Source: an uncultured Clostridium sp. (GTDB lineage Bacteria > Bacillota > Clostridia > Clostridiales > Clostridiaceae). Taken from it: DNA of 28,982 nt. Of the stretch, positions 16,073 to 24,288 are shown piece by piece; position 1 is the stretch's first letter; every line of letters begins with the position of its first letter. The DNA is taken from positions 1 to 28,982 of the forward strand of contig CAKVLD010000038.1 of NCBI GenBank assembly GCA_934755305.1. The letters are read 5' to 3'. Under the pieces are notes generated by a model that searched no databases, was not told where the DNA came from, and saw only the letters and a list, made by a program, of their open reading frames with translations. Position numbers and translations under genes: made by a program.

Positions 16073-16837
16073 CTATACATATTTTCTATTTTTACAAACC
16101 ATAATGAATCTATGCTCTAAACTTTCAATATAAGGTTTATACTTAAGTTCTTTATATAATTCACATAATTCTTTAAAAGAAGTTTCTACAGAAAAACCTG
16201 GAAACTCCCACTTTATAATATTGGCAAAATAAACAATTGCTCCAACATCATAAAACCTCAAATATGGAAAAAACTCTTCTTTATATAATACCTCAAAAGA
16301 ACTTTCCTTAGCCTCTTGTACACAATGCTTTAAATCATGTTTTGGAAATTCTGGCACAAAACCTTTTATTAATTTGTTAGATAAATATTCATTATTTCTA
16401 CCACCTACTTGTTGAGTAATAAACAATCCATTAGGCTTTAATATTCTACTAACTTCCTTAATATCATAAGACTCATGCCTATTTATAATCATATCAAAAG
16501 AATTATCAGGAAAAGGTAACTTACTATCATCTTCTACCTTATTTACTGAAATACCCAAAGGACTTAATACCTTTTTGCATAACTTCACATTAGGATCATA
16601 ACTCTCAGTTACTGATGTATTTTTATAAGGATGATTTAATGTTAACAAAAATTCTCCTCCACCAGTTCCCATGTCCAATAGCTTGTACTCTGGCTTTAAG
16701 TAGCTTTTTAAAATTTTTTCATAATCCCAAGGTAACTCTTCATCAGCCCATCTACCTTTTAGATAAGAAAAATCCCATCCCTTAAAAGTTTTATTTTCTT
16801 CTTCTATCCATAAATTCTTTAACTCATTAATATTCAT
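16073..16837 (-). CDS. Class I SAM-dependent methyltransferase
   Basis: A 254-residue Rossmann-fold methyltransferase. Motif I is LLDMGTGGGEFL (53-64), followed by an acidic end of strand 2 and by DNSFDMIINRHESYDIKEVSRILKPNG, the motif IV-VI region of Methyltransf_11 enzymes, then LFITQQVGG. The substrate is not evident; small molecules are usual for this group. A longer frame begins at 16855, but GAGGAATAGTT just upstream of the ATG at 16837 fits a ribosome-binding site, so I chose the shorter form. It stands alone, with a 230-bp gap to the next gene and its own palindromic terminator. Confidence 0.83.
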   Translation of the reverse strand: MNINELKNLWIEEENKTFKGWDFSYLKGRWADEELPWDYEKILKSYLKPEYKLLDMGTGGGEFLLTLNHPYKNTSVTESYDPNVKLCKKVLSPLGISVNKVEDDSKLPFPDNSFDMIINRHESYDIKEVSRILKPNGLFITQQVGGRNNEYLSNKLIKGFVPEFPKHDLKHCVQEAKESSFEVLYKEEFFPYLRFYDVGAIVYFANIIKWEFPGFSVETSFKELCELYKELKYKPYIESLEHRFIMVCKNRKYV

Positions 16838-16887
16838 AACTATTCCTCTTTTCATATTTTAATATCATGAAAATGGTACAGCTATCA

Positions 16888-16929
16888 CTGATAACAAATT
16901 AACTTTTTCTTGATACAATCTGTTATCAG
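16888..16929 (-). promoter_or_regulatory. Inverted repeat upstream of the methyltransferase gene
   Basis: CTGATAACA (16888-16896) and TGTTATCAG (16921-16929) are perfect 9-bp arms 24 bp apart, flanked by a further imperfect pair (TGGTACAGC and CTGCACCA). It lies 50 bp before the start codon. It could be an operator or a structured leader. It has no T-box or other riboswitch signature that I recognise. Confidence 0.4.
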
Positions 16930-17084
16930 ATTACATAAACTGCACCAAGTAGTTACTCAATTTTAATTTCATTTTTTTCTCTCCTTAAATTTAATTAATA
17001 TATCTCTTTAGCATCCTTTGGAATACTTTGAGTATGCATAAGAAAGCTTATACTATTATCTGCTTCTTCGCATTAGGATTAGTT

Positions 17085-17699
17085 TTAGCATTTTTGGGCT
17101 ACACATAAAAATAATGAATAATCTACTCCTTTATCAAGAACTATCTTAGTACCATTAAATACTGTTTCAAAAGTTACATCCATAAAACCATACTTCTCCA
17201 AGATATCCTTAAACTCATCTCTATTAAATCCGTTATGTCCATTAAAATCTTTTTCGTTCTTATGAAAACTTCCATCTTCCTCATCTAAATCAATGATAAT
17301 AACTTGTCCACTCTTCTTTAATAGCTTACTTAATAATTCAAATTCTTTCTCTATGTCTACAATATGATGAAATACCATTGAACTATAAACTATATCAAAT
17401 TTTTCATAAAACTCTTCATTATTAAGAATTTCTTCTGTATATATAGATATATTTTTTAAATTACCTTCTTTTATCTTTTCTTTAAGAACCTTTACCATCT
17501 CTTCTGATGTATCAAAACATGCAACCTCTTTTAATACCTTACTAAGCCTTGTTGTAAATAGACCTGTACCACAACCTATTTCTAAAGCAGTTTTTTCTGA
17601 TGCATCTTCAATTCTTTCTATTATTGCCTTTGATAATATTTCTGTACGTTTGATTCTTTCTGGGTTGTCCCACATTCTAGCTTTTTCATCAAAACTCAT
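17085..17699 (-). CDS. Class I SAM-dependent methyltransferase
   Basis: A 204-residue methyltransferase. Motif I is ALEIGCGTGLFT (38-49). The acidic motif II lies in CFDTSEEM, and motif IV is FDIVYSSMVFHHI. VIIIDLDEEDGSFH follows, and the C-terminal FETVFNGTKIV resembles Methyltransf_11/25 enzymes of small-molecule type. The frame is open to 17723, but a very strong GGGGGG precedes the ATG at 17699, which gives MSFDEKARMWD, a typical start for this family. It is separated from both neighbours by about 200-250 bp and appears to be a single-gene unit. The substrate is unknown. It is not a close duplicate of the 16073-16837 methyltransferase. Confidence 0.85.
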   Translation of the reverse strand: MSFDEKARMWDNPERIKRTEILSKAIIERIEDASEKTALEIGCGTGLFTTRLSKVLKEVACFDTSEEMVKVLKEKIKEGNLKNISIYTEEILNNEEFYEKFDIVYSSMVFHHIVDIEKEFELLSKLLKKSGQVIIIDLDEEDGSFHKNEKDFNGHNGFNRDEFKDILEKYGFMDVTFETVFNGTKIVLDKGVDYSLFLCVAQKC

Positions 17700-17850
17700 A
17701 CCCCCACCCCCCTTATTACACATTATGTATTTTTGTATATTATAACATAAAATTACTTTTCTACACTTTTGTCAAAAAATCATCTTCTTTAGTATAAAAT
17801 CAACCTTATAAGTTCTTAATAAAATAATGCAAATCAATTTTTAAATATAC

Positions 17851-17902
17851 AAAAAGAATCGAAGGAAAAATGCTTTCTACTTATTTTTTCTTCGATCCTT
17901 TT
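17851..17902 (-). terminator. Intrinsic terminator of the U32 gene pair
   Basis: On the minus strand a stem of about 17 bp (core GGATCGAAG pairing with CTTCGATTC, one mismatch) is followed by TTTTTG. It begins 18 bp after the stop codon at 17920. Confidence 0.8.
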
Positions 17903-17919
17903 ACTACAAAATTATTATT

Positions 17920-18696
17920 TTATAGTCCTCTATGTTCAATAACTCTATTAAAACCTAAAGCAAATAAATCTTCTTTTGTTACTTTGTTATTGTAATAAAA
18001 AACTGTATTTCCCTTTTGATAAACTCTACAAGAGAACTTTTCATTTTCCTCTTTTAAAGTAGTCTTTTCGCACAACTTTCCTGTACATCTATAATTTCCT
18101 CCAGGTTTGTATGTAGCCGGATTAGTCATGCAAAACCTAGTAGTTGTAATATATCCTAATGGATAATGAACTGAATATTTAAAGTTAGTTTTCTTTAATT
18201 TAACCCCTTGCATAGGACAGTCAAATTCTATATTCTTAATTCCTTTAGATTCTAATAATCTTATGCTACTTTCAGTAAGTAAATTACTTGACCTATACAT
18301 CTCCATCATATCTTTATCCAAAAACTTTTCTGCTGTTTTTATTCTAGGATCTCTTTTCATCTTATTTAAAAGCCTTCCTACTACTACTTCAACACCAGGA
18401 TATTGCCTTTCTAAATGATAAACAGTTCCCCAATCATTTGCAATTATCTCTGTTCCTGCTTCTGGACTAACATAGTCTAAAATTTCATCTAATAAATCCA
18501 TTCCGTAATCTGTTAGATAAGGAAACACAAATGATACTTCCTTATTATTCTCTTTTAAATAATCATAGACTAACTTATAATCTTCTTTCTCTGGAATACG
18601 ATTTTCACAAAATTCTTCTCCAAAATATATTCTAGAATACCCCTTTGCTCCTTCATATACATTTTCTGCTTTACTTATAAATATAACCTTCTCCAT
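17920..18696 (-). CDS. U32-like protein with UbiV-like cysteine pattern
   Basis: A 258-residue protein. ANDWGTVYHL and VVVGRLLNKMKRDPR (about 86-118) resemble the U32/UbiV barrel blocks. Cysteines at 30, 160, 189, 204, 209 and 223 are notable: C30, C189, C204 and C209 have spacing like the four [4Fe-4S] ligands of UbiV. That comparison is from memory of the family and needs an alignment. UbiU/UbiV proteins carry out oxygen-independent hydroxylation in bacteria that make ubiquinone; clostridia do not, so the substrate here must differ. It lies 21 bp after the companion U32 gene, implying a heterodimer. The ATG has GGAGC upstream. Confidence 0.6.
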   Translation of the reverse strand: MEKVIFISKAENVYEGAKGYSRIYFGEEFCENRIPEKEDYKLVYDYLKENNKEVSFVFPYLTDYGMDLLDEILDYVSPEAGTEIIANDWGTVYHLERQYPGVEVVVGRLLNKMKRDPRIKTAEKFLDKDMMEMYRSSNLLTESSIRLLESKGIKNIEFDCPMQGVKLKKTNFKYSVHYPLGYITTTRFCMTNPATYKPGGNYRCTGKLCEKTTLKEENEKFSCRVYQKGNTVFYYNNKVTKEDLFALGFNRVIEHRGL

Positions 18697-18717
18697 AACC
18701 TGCTCCTTATAATTCTA

Positions 18718-19677
18718 TTAATAGTAACACTTTTCCTCACAATCCCTTTTATAAATTTCCTTATATATATCTTTTATCTCTCTTCTCAAAATATCATCAC
18801 TTAAATCTTCTGAAATTAATTTTCTAACCCTGTATAAAAAACTTACATCCTTAACCTTCTTTTCTACTGTATAAGCTCGTCCAACTATCTTTAATGAATC
18901 TATATCTGTCAAATCAATATTTTTCAACCCACAGGCACCACAAGTATTTGCTAATGATCTTTGTCTCTTTTTGTATTGTCCAATTATATCAGGAGCTTTT
19001 CCTTCTTTAAAGGCACCTTTCTTACAAAACATCTTCATATTTTGTATAGCACCACAGCCTCCCCCTCTATAACCTTCTTCTCTAGTGTAATTACCTAAAC
19101 AATGTTCATATGTACAATAACCATCATCATACTGACAATTAGTATTAAGCATTAATATCTCATATTCCATATCTGGATTCTTTTTCTTCAAATCATTAAT
19201 CTCATCAATACTCATATGTCTTGGCAAAATAATTCTACAAGCTCCCATATCTTTATAGAAATTAACTGCCTCAGTATTATAAACTGAAGAACAAGTACTC
19301 ATATGTACTTTTATGTTGTAATTCTTTTCCTTAATAAATTGTAATACCCCAATATCTGCTATAATTACTGCATCAGCTTTTAACTCACAAAGTTTCTCAA
19401 TATTTTTCTCAATAAAATCATATTGCTTTTCTGTATACACAGTTTCATTTAAAGTTACGTAAACTGGAATATTGCTATCATGACTTCTTTTAATTACCTC
19501 TTCCATGTCACTAAAATTGTCTAAGTTAGAGGTTTTATACGGCCTACGATTTACAATTGGAATGTTGTATTTTGAATTAGTTTCTTTGTCAATTATCCCA
19601 CAGTAAATTTCATCTGCACCAGCTTTAACTAATCTGTCAACTTCATCAACAGAGCTTAAAGGTGCTAATATCTTCAT
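18718..19677 (-). CDS. Peptidase U32 family protein, UbiU-like
   Basis: A 319-residue U32 protein opening with MKILAPLSSVDEVDRLVKAGADEIYCG, the typical first barrel strand and helix. VYVTLNETVY and ADAVIIADIGVLQFI follow, then VHMSTCSSVYN. A cysteine-rich segment holds C180, C187, C192, C207 and C217, with C245-x-x-C248. C180/C187/C207/C245 are spaced 7, 20 and 38 apart, close to the Fe-S ligands of UbiU (C169/176/193/232 as I recall). Proteins of this family act as Fe-S enzymes for hydroxylation of RNA or quinone precursors, or as collagenase-like peptidases. The Fe-S reading is favoured here. It is first of a two-gene operon with its own promoter and a GGGGAG ribosome-binding site. Confidence 0.78.
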   Translation of the reverse strand: MKILAPLSSVDEVDRLVKAGADEIYCGIIDKETNSKYNIPIVNRRPYKTSNLDNFSDMEEVIKRSHDSNIPVYVTLNETVYTEKQYDFIEKNIEKLCELKADAVIIADIGVLQFIKEKNYNIKVHMSTCSSVYNTEAVNFYKDMGACRIILPRHMSIDEINDLKKKNPDMEYEILMLNTNCQYDDGYCTYEHCLGNYTREEGYRGGGCGAIQNMKMFCKKGAFKEGKAPDIIGQYKKRQRSLANTCGACGLKNIDLTDIDSLKIVGRAYTVEKKVKDVSFLYRVRKLISEDLSDDILRREIKDIYKEIYKRDCEEKCYY

Positions 19678-19729
19678 AAGTTACACTCCCCTTTTATCTC
19701 ATAGTTTCTACTATTTTACTTTTGTAGTA

Positions 19730-19759
19730 ATTATATCATCTTTCCTTTTTCCTCTTCAA
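19730..19759 (-). promoter_or_regulatory. Promoter of the U32 operon
   Basis: On the minus strand TTGAAG (19759-19754) and TATAAT (19735-19730) are 18 bp apart. The inferred start lies about 45 nt before the ATG at 19677. The stretch from 19760 to 19910 is AT-rich, with no gene that I can see. Confidence 0.65.
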
Positions 19760-19912
19760 CAGATTTTGTTGTATCTTTAGTTTTTTTAATTTTTGCTCTT
19801 ATATGTAGTATTTTTTTGTAATATTCCCACAATAAAATTATTTGTATTAAATAAAAACTTGTATATATGTTGTATCTTTTACTTATTTTTCATCTTGTTT
19901 TTATAAGTAATT

Positions 19913-19968
19913 TTAGAAAAAAATATAGCCATGTTTTAGAAAATTAATTCTAAAACATAGCTATAATA
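19913..19968 (-). terminator. Intrinsic terminator of the feo operon
   Basis: On the minus strand, arms around TATAGCTATGTTTTAGAA and TTCTAAAACATGGCTATA form a stem of about 18 bp with one wobble, followed by TTTTTTT. It comes directly after the stop codon at 19971 and ends the feo operon. Confidence 0.88.
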
Positions 19969-19970
19969 TA

Positions 19971-20111
19971 CTAATGACAATGACCTCCACCACAATGTTT
20001 GCAATCTCCACCACATTGAATTGATTTGCCACTTTTTTTATCACGTATCATACTTTTTATTATTAAGCCCACTATAACTAGTAGAACTCCTCCAACAATT
20101 ACTGTGCCCAT
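19971..20111 (-). CDS. FeoB-associated Cys-rich membrane protein
   Basis: A 46-residue protein. An N-terminal membrane helix (TVIVGGVLLVIVGLIIKSM) precedes a short basic linker (RDKKSGKS) and a Cys/His-rich tail, CGGDCKHCGGGHCH, with four cysteines and two or three histidines. This matches the small FeoB-associated proteins found after feoB in Firmicutes, thought to assist ferrous iron transfer at the membrane, as FeoC-like partners do elsewhere. It lies 64 bp after feoB, has GGGGA upstream of its ATG, and is followed at once by the operon terminator. Family assignment is by size, layout and context. Confidence 0.88.
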   Translation of the reverse strand: MGTVIVGGVLLVIVGLIIKSMIRDKKSGKSIQCGGDCKHCGGGHCH

Positions 20112-20175
20112 ATTAAAATTCCCCTAACTTATAAATCTATTTTAATTTTAAATCTAATAGTTGAACTTTATAGCA

Positions 20176-22341
20176 CTATATTTCAATACTTAATGATTGA
20201 CTTTCTTTATATGGTCTAACTAGTAAATATATAAATCCAATAATTATTGCTATTGCTACTACTGTACCTATATCAAATCCTCCTCCAGTAACAAATGTTC
20301 CAATTTGGTAAATTGTCAGTGAAGCAAGGTAAGCAAGAAGTGTTTGATATCCAATTGCAAACCAGAACCATTTAGCATTGTTCATTTCCCTCTTTATAGC
20401 ACCCATAGCTGCAAAACAAGGAGCACATAAAAGGTTAAATACTAAGAATGAATAAGCTGAAATCACTGTCATACTTCCTGCAAGTGAACTCCAAATCTCT
20501 GTTCCATCTTCTGCAACTTCTGCAAATCCATAAAGGATACCAAAAGTACCAACAACATTTTCCTTAGCAATAAGACCTGTAATAGCTGCTACTGCTGACT
20601 TCCATTCACCCCATCCAAGTGGTGCAAATATTGGTGCAATCACATTTCCTAATGTAGCTAATATACTACTTTCTAATTCCTCAGCTTCAAGCATTGTAAA
20701 TGATCCATCTACCCATCCAAAGCTCATTAAGAACCATAATACTATTGTAGATAAAAGAATGATAGTTCCTGCTTTTTTAATAAATGATGATCCACGTTCC
20801 CACATACTTCTTAAGATATTTGATAATGTTGGCATATGATAAGCTGGAAGTTCCATAACAAATGGTGCTGGATCTCCTGCAAACATCTTAGTTTTCTTTA
20901 ATATAATACCTGAACAAATAATTGCTATAACTCCAACAAAATAAGCACTAGGTGCAACCCATCCTGCTCCATCAAATAAAGCACCTGCAATTAGTGCAAT
21001 AATAGGAAGCTTTGCACTACAAGGAATAAATGTAGTAGTCATAATAGTCATCTTACGATCTCTATTATTTTCAATAGTTCTTGATGCCATAACTCCTGGA
21101 ACACCACAACCTGTACCAATTAACATTGGAATAAATGATTTACCAGAAAGACCAAACTTTCTAAAAATTCTATCCATAATAAATGCAACTCTTGCCATAT
21201 ATCCACAAGCTTCTAAGAAAGCAAGGAATATAAATAGTATAAGCATTTGAGGAACAAATCCAAGTACTGCACCAACTCCAGCTACAATACCATCTAAAAT
21301 TAAGCTTTGTAACCAATCTGCACATTCTAATGAAGAAAGTCCTGATTCAATTAAAGCTGGAATACTAGGAACATCTATGCCAAAAAGACTCCACCCTTCA
21401 CCAAAGACACCATCATTAACCCAGTCAGTAGCCCATCCCCCAACTGTTGTTACTGAAACATAATATACTACAAACATAACTACTGCAAATATAGGTAATG
21501 CAAGCCATCTATTAGTTACAACTTTATCTATTTTATCTGATGTTGTTAATTTTTCTCCTTTATTGCCTTTTTTACAGCACTCATGAATTATTGATGAAAT
21601 ATAGTTATATCTTTCATTTGTAATAATACTTTCTGTATCATCATCCATTTCATTTTCAAGCTTTGTAATTTCTGCTGATACATCAGGTACATTCTTCATA
21701 AGTTCAATTATTTTATCATCATTTTCTAGTAACTTAATTGCAAAAAATCTTTTTTGTTCTTCTGATACATCTGAACCTATTTTTGCTTCTACATCTGAAA
21801 TAACTGTTTCTACAGTAGAATCAAATTTATGAACTAAAGTATTTAAGCCTTTCTTTTTTGCTATTTGAACAGCTTTTTCTGCTACTTCCTTAACCCCTAC
21901 GCCTTTAAGAGCTGATATTTCAACAACTTCACAACCTAAGTTCTTACTAAGCTTATCAATATAAATCTTATCATTATTCTTTTCTACCATATCCATCATA
22001 TTAACAGCCATTATAACTGGAATTCCTAGCTCCATTAATTGTGTAGATAAATATAAGTTTCTTTCAATATTTGTACCATCTATTATATTTAATATGGCAT
22101 CTGGTCTTTCGTTAATTAAATAATTTCTTGCTACAACTTCTTCTAAAGTGTATGGTGATAATGAATAAATTCCTGGTAAATCCATAATGGTTACGTCCTT
22201 ATGGCCTTTTAATTTACCTTCTTTTTTTTCTACTGTAACACCTGGCCAATTACCTACGAATTGATTAGAACCTGTAAGTGCATTAAAGAGTGTTGTTTTA
22301 CCACAGTTTGGATTACCTGCAAGTGCAATTTTAATTGCCAT
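20176..22341 (-). CDS. feoB: Ferrous iron transporter FeoB
   Basis: A 721-residue inner-membrane Fe(II) permease with a cytosolic G domain. G1 is GNPNCGKTT (9-17), G2 is T36 in PGVTVEK, G3 is DLPG (54-57), G4 is NMMD (114-117) and G5 is SAL (143-145). A helical linker follows (about 160-265), then the membrane part with two Gate domains (around FIPMLIGTGCGVPGVMASRT and a later segment with KENVVG). All GTPase motifs are intact. It lies downstream of two feoA-type genes and upstream of the Cys-rich peptide, as expected. AAGGGGG precedes the ATG. The operon is probably iron-repressed (see the operator at 22961-23002). Confidence 0.97.
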   Translation of the reverse strand: MAIKIALAGNPNCGKTTLFNALTGSNQFVGNWPGVTVEKKEGKLKGHKDVTIMDLPGIYSLSPYTLEEVVARNYLINERPDAILNIIDGTNIERNLYLSTQLMELGIPVIMAVNMMDMVEKNNDKIYIDKLSKNLGCEVVEISALKGVGVKEVAEKAVQIAKKKGLNTLVHKFDSTVETVISDVEAKIGSDVSEEQKRFFAIKLLENDDKIIELMKNVPDVSAEITKLENEMDDDTESIITNERYNYISSIIHECCKKGNKGEKLTTSDKIDKVVTNRWLALPIFAVVMFVVYYVSVTTVGGWATDWVNDGVFGEGWSLFGIDVPSIPALIESGLSSLECADWLQSLILDGIVAGVGAVLGFVPQMLILFIFLAFLEACGYMARVAFIMDRIFRKFGLSGKSFIPMLIGTGCGVPGVMASRTIENNRDRKMTIMTTTFIPCSAKLPIIALIAGALFDGAGWVAPSAYFVGVIAIICSGIILKKTKMFAGDPAPFVMELPAYHMPTLSNILRSMWERGSSFIKKAGTIILLSTIVLWFLMSFGWVDGSFTMLEAEELESSILATLGNVIAPIFAPLGWGEWKSAVAAITGLIAKENVVGTFGILYGFAEVAEDGTEIWSSLAGSMTVISAYSFLVFNLLCAPCFAAMGAIKREMNNAKWFWFAIGYQTLLAYLASLTIYQIGTFVTGGGFDIGTVVAIAIIIGFIYLLVRPYKESQSLSIEI

Positions 22342-22428
22342 TATTAGTTCCCCCTTATTTAAAACTATATTTAATTTTATCTTTTTTGACGTTTACTTAG
22401 TTAGTTATCAATAACTCTTCTACCTAGA

Positions 22429-22650
22429 TTATTCAATCTCTATCATTGCTGCATCAGCTTTACGTAAAGATAACTCATATCCTCTTACAGTTACTTCAAT
22501 TGGATCTCCAAGTGGAGCTACTTTTCTTACAAAAACCTCTACTCCTTTAGTTATTCCCATATCCATAATACGTCTTTTTACTGGACCTTCACCTGTTAGC
22601 TTTTTAACCTTCACAGTGTTACCACAAGGGACTTCTTTTAAAGTCTTCAT
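22429..22650 (-). CDS. feoA: Ferrous iron transport protein FeoA
   Basis: A 73-residue SH3-like FeoA protein. The start is MKTLKEVPCGNTVKVKKLTG, and the core includes RIMDMGITKGVEVFVRKVAP, GDPIEVTVRGYELSLRKADA and a final MIEIE. FeoA binds FeoB at the membrane and is needed for iron uptake. It ends 87 bp before feoB. AAGGA precedes the ATG. It is the second of two FeoA-type genes in the operon. Confidence 0.93.
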   Translation of the reverse strand: MKTLKEVPCGNTVKVKKLTGEGPVKRRIMDMGITKGVEVFVRKVAPLGDPIEVTVRGYELSLRKADAAMIEIE

Positions 22651-22724
22651 TAATAATTCCTTCTTTCATAACTTTGTATTTTATATATCTCACTAATTCT
22701 CTAATCCCTTAGTTTCATGTTATT

Positions 22725-22934
22725 TTATACCAATATTCTTCTTGCCATGTCTTTTCCAATAGCAACTCTTGAATCTTTTACATTAACAATCATATTACCA
22801 TTAATTTCAGAAACAACCATAACAGTTCCCCCTACTACAAAGCCAAGCTTTTCTAAGAACTTTTTTGTTTCTTCTTTTCCACCAACTTTTTTTATTACGT
22901 TTTCTTCTCCAGTCTTAACCATTGTTAAAGGCAT
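22725..22934 (-). CDS. FeoA-like protein, first of two
   Basis: A 69-residue FeoA-domain protein. KFLEKLGFVVGGTVMVVSEINGN is the FeoA core, and VKDSRVAIGKDMARRILV matches the region where FeoA has its second strand pair. It diverges strongly from the FeoA at 22429-22650, so the pair are old paralogues. Two FeoA proteins upstream of one FeoB is a known clostridial arrangement. It is the first gene of the operon and lies 74 bp upstream of the second feoA gene. The ribosome-binding site before this ATG (GAAGATGAG) is weak, so the exact start is less sure than for its neighbours. Confidence 0.88.
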   Translation of the reverse strand: MPLTMVKTGEENVIKKVGGKEETKKFLEKLGFVVGGTVMVVSEINGNMIVNVKDSRVAIGKDMARRILV

Positions 22935-22960
22935 AATCTCATCTTCTTTCTTTTTTAATT

Positions 22961-22979
22961 GATAATGTCTTTCATTCTC
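22961..22979. promoter_or_regulatory. Fur-box-like site in the feo leader
   Basis: GATAATGTCTTTCATTCTC matches the 19-bp Fur consensus GATAATGATAATCATTATC at 14 of 19 positions and keeps both outer half-sites. It lies just downstream of the inferred transcript start and upstream of the first feoA start. Confidence 0.6.
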
Positions 22980-22986
22980 CTATATT

Positions 22987-23018
22987 GTTAGTATAGACTA
23001 ACCTTTATTTCCTGTCAA
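22987..23018 (-). promoter_or_regulatory. feo promoter with dyad over the -10
   Basis: On the minus strand TTGACA (23018-23013) and TATACT (22995-22990) are exactly 17 bp apart, a near-perfect sigma-A promoter. The dyad GTTAGT-N4-ACTAAC (22987-23002) covers the -10. Its TTAG/CTAA half-sites recall DtxR/IdeR operators, so metal-dependent repression is likely (inference). Confidence 0.78.
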
Positions 23019-23109
23019 CAACTTTATTGTTTATATCTATTCATATTTCTATATTTTTTATTATTGTGATATTTTAGTTAGTATAGAATTCTGATTTATT
23101 ACCTAACAT

Positions 23110-23144
23110 AAAAAGAACTAGAATATTTTTCATTCTAGTTCTTT
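23110..23144 (-). terminator. Intrinsic terminator after the GNAT gene
   Basis: AAAGAACTAGAAT (23112-23124) and its complement (23132-23144) form a 13-bp stem with a 7-nt loop. On the minus strand the stem ends in TTTTTATG. It lies 100 bp after the GNAT stop codon. The stretch between (23146-23244) holds nothing that I recognise. Confidence 0.75.
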
Positions 23145-23244
23145 CTAAGATAAATGTTGTTGAAATTTTAGTAACCGTTAAAGTTTTGGCATCTTTTATC
23201 GGTGTAAAAATAGTAATAAAATATCCCTATAAGTTTGTAAATTT

Positions 23245-24153
23245 TTACAAATATTTTGCAACATGATAATAATGAGAAGATTTCTTAAATCCAATAGAGT
23301 AATAAAAGTCCATATCAGAAATTACAATTGCCCTTTTAGCTCCTAAATCTGCACATCTATTTATGGCTTCATAAATTGCAGCCTTAGCTAATCCTTTTTT
23401 TCTATATATAGGAATGGTTAACACTGGCTCAATATATGCTGTTGTAGTACCAGGTACATACCAGATTCCACAATGTGCTGCCCACTCTCCATCTGGTGAT
23501 TTGACTAAGATTTTTAAATCGTCATTCCAATGTGGTTCTCTAAATGGCACTGCTTCATATGTGACATCAGCATTTTCTTCTCCTTCATGATCGAAGCCTT
23601 TATATAATAATTCAGCATATTTATCATAATCTTTTTCATTCTTAAATGTTGTGATGCAAAAACCTTCTGGAAGTGAGTAACTATATTTATTATTTGCATC
23701 ACACTTTAATTCTAAGATATCCTCAGGCCATCCATCAAAAACAAAGCCTTTATCTTTTAAGAACTGAGCTAATACTGTATTCTCATCTTTAATGACTGTT
23801 TTTATCCAATATCCTTTTTCACACCATTTATCAGTTTTAAATGTTTCTTTAGCATATTCATACATATTATTGTAAAGATGTTCATATCCTGGTTTACATA
23901 AAAAATAAACTGGTGGATGTTCAACATCAAATATTACTGTACCTACAACTTGATTATCTTCTTTCCAAATTCCAATTGAAGGTAATAACTCAGGGTTTGT
24001 ATAATCATGATTTAGCATCCAATCAAGCCTTCCAATATGCCAATTTTCTTGCATTCCCTCTCCTGTGTATTTTTCAAAAAATTGTGAGAGTAATTTATAA
24101 TTATCTCCAAAACGCTCTCCCTTTGAATAGTTAATAAAATTAATTTTCCCCAT
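23245..24153 (-). CDS. GNAT family N-acetyltransferase (two-domain)
   Basis: A 302-residue protein with two GNAT-like halves. Residues 1-150 contain IGIWKEDNQVVGTVIFDVE and end in FLKDKGFVFDGWPEDILEL. Residues 160-302 carry the acetyl-CoA site: AYIEPVLTIPIYRKKGLAKA (239-258), with R251-K-K-G254 as the pyrophosphate loop, and FYYSIGFKK near the end. Only the second half keeps a clear motif A, so the first half is probably a structural or substrate-binding partner. The substrate is unknown. AAGGAATG lies 8 bases before the ATG. It is a single gene between the feo operon and the CRISPR arrays. Confidence 0.85.
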   Translation of the reverse strand: MGKINFINYSKGERFGDNYKLLSQFFEKYTGEGMQENWHIGRLDWMLNHDYTNPELLPSIGIWKEDNQVVGTVIFDVEHPPVYFLCKPGYEHLYNNMYEYAKETFKTDKWCEKGYWIKTVIKDENTVLAQFLKDKGFVFDGWPEDILELKCDANNKYSYSLPEGFCITTFKNEKDYDKYAELLYKGFDHEGEENADVTYEAVPFREPHWNDDLKILVKSPDGEWAAHCGIWYVPGTTTAYIEPVLTIPIYRKKGLAKAAIYEAINRCADLGAKRAIVISDMDFYYSIGFKKSSHYYHVAKYL

Positions 24154-24288
24154 GACTTTACATTCCTTCTTAATTTATTCTTTTATTAATTTATTAATCA
24201 AAAATAAACTTTTATCATCTGTATACCTCATTTCTTTAATTGAATTGTATCATTTAATTAGAATAAGGTGTTATAACTTTAATATATC

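Noticed and set aside
16860..16960. T-box or other riboswitch upstream of the methyltransferase gene
   Set aside because: There is a 9-bp inverted repeat but no T-box sequence, no terminator run and no known riboswitch core, so I list only an inverted repeat.
22717..22962. Plus-strand ORF of 81 codons across the first feoA-like gene
   Set aside because: It is the complement of a clear FeoA-domain gene and its promoter region.
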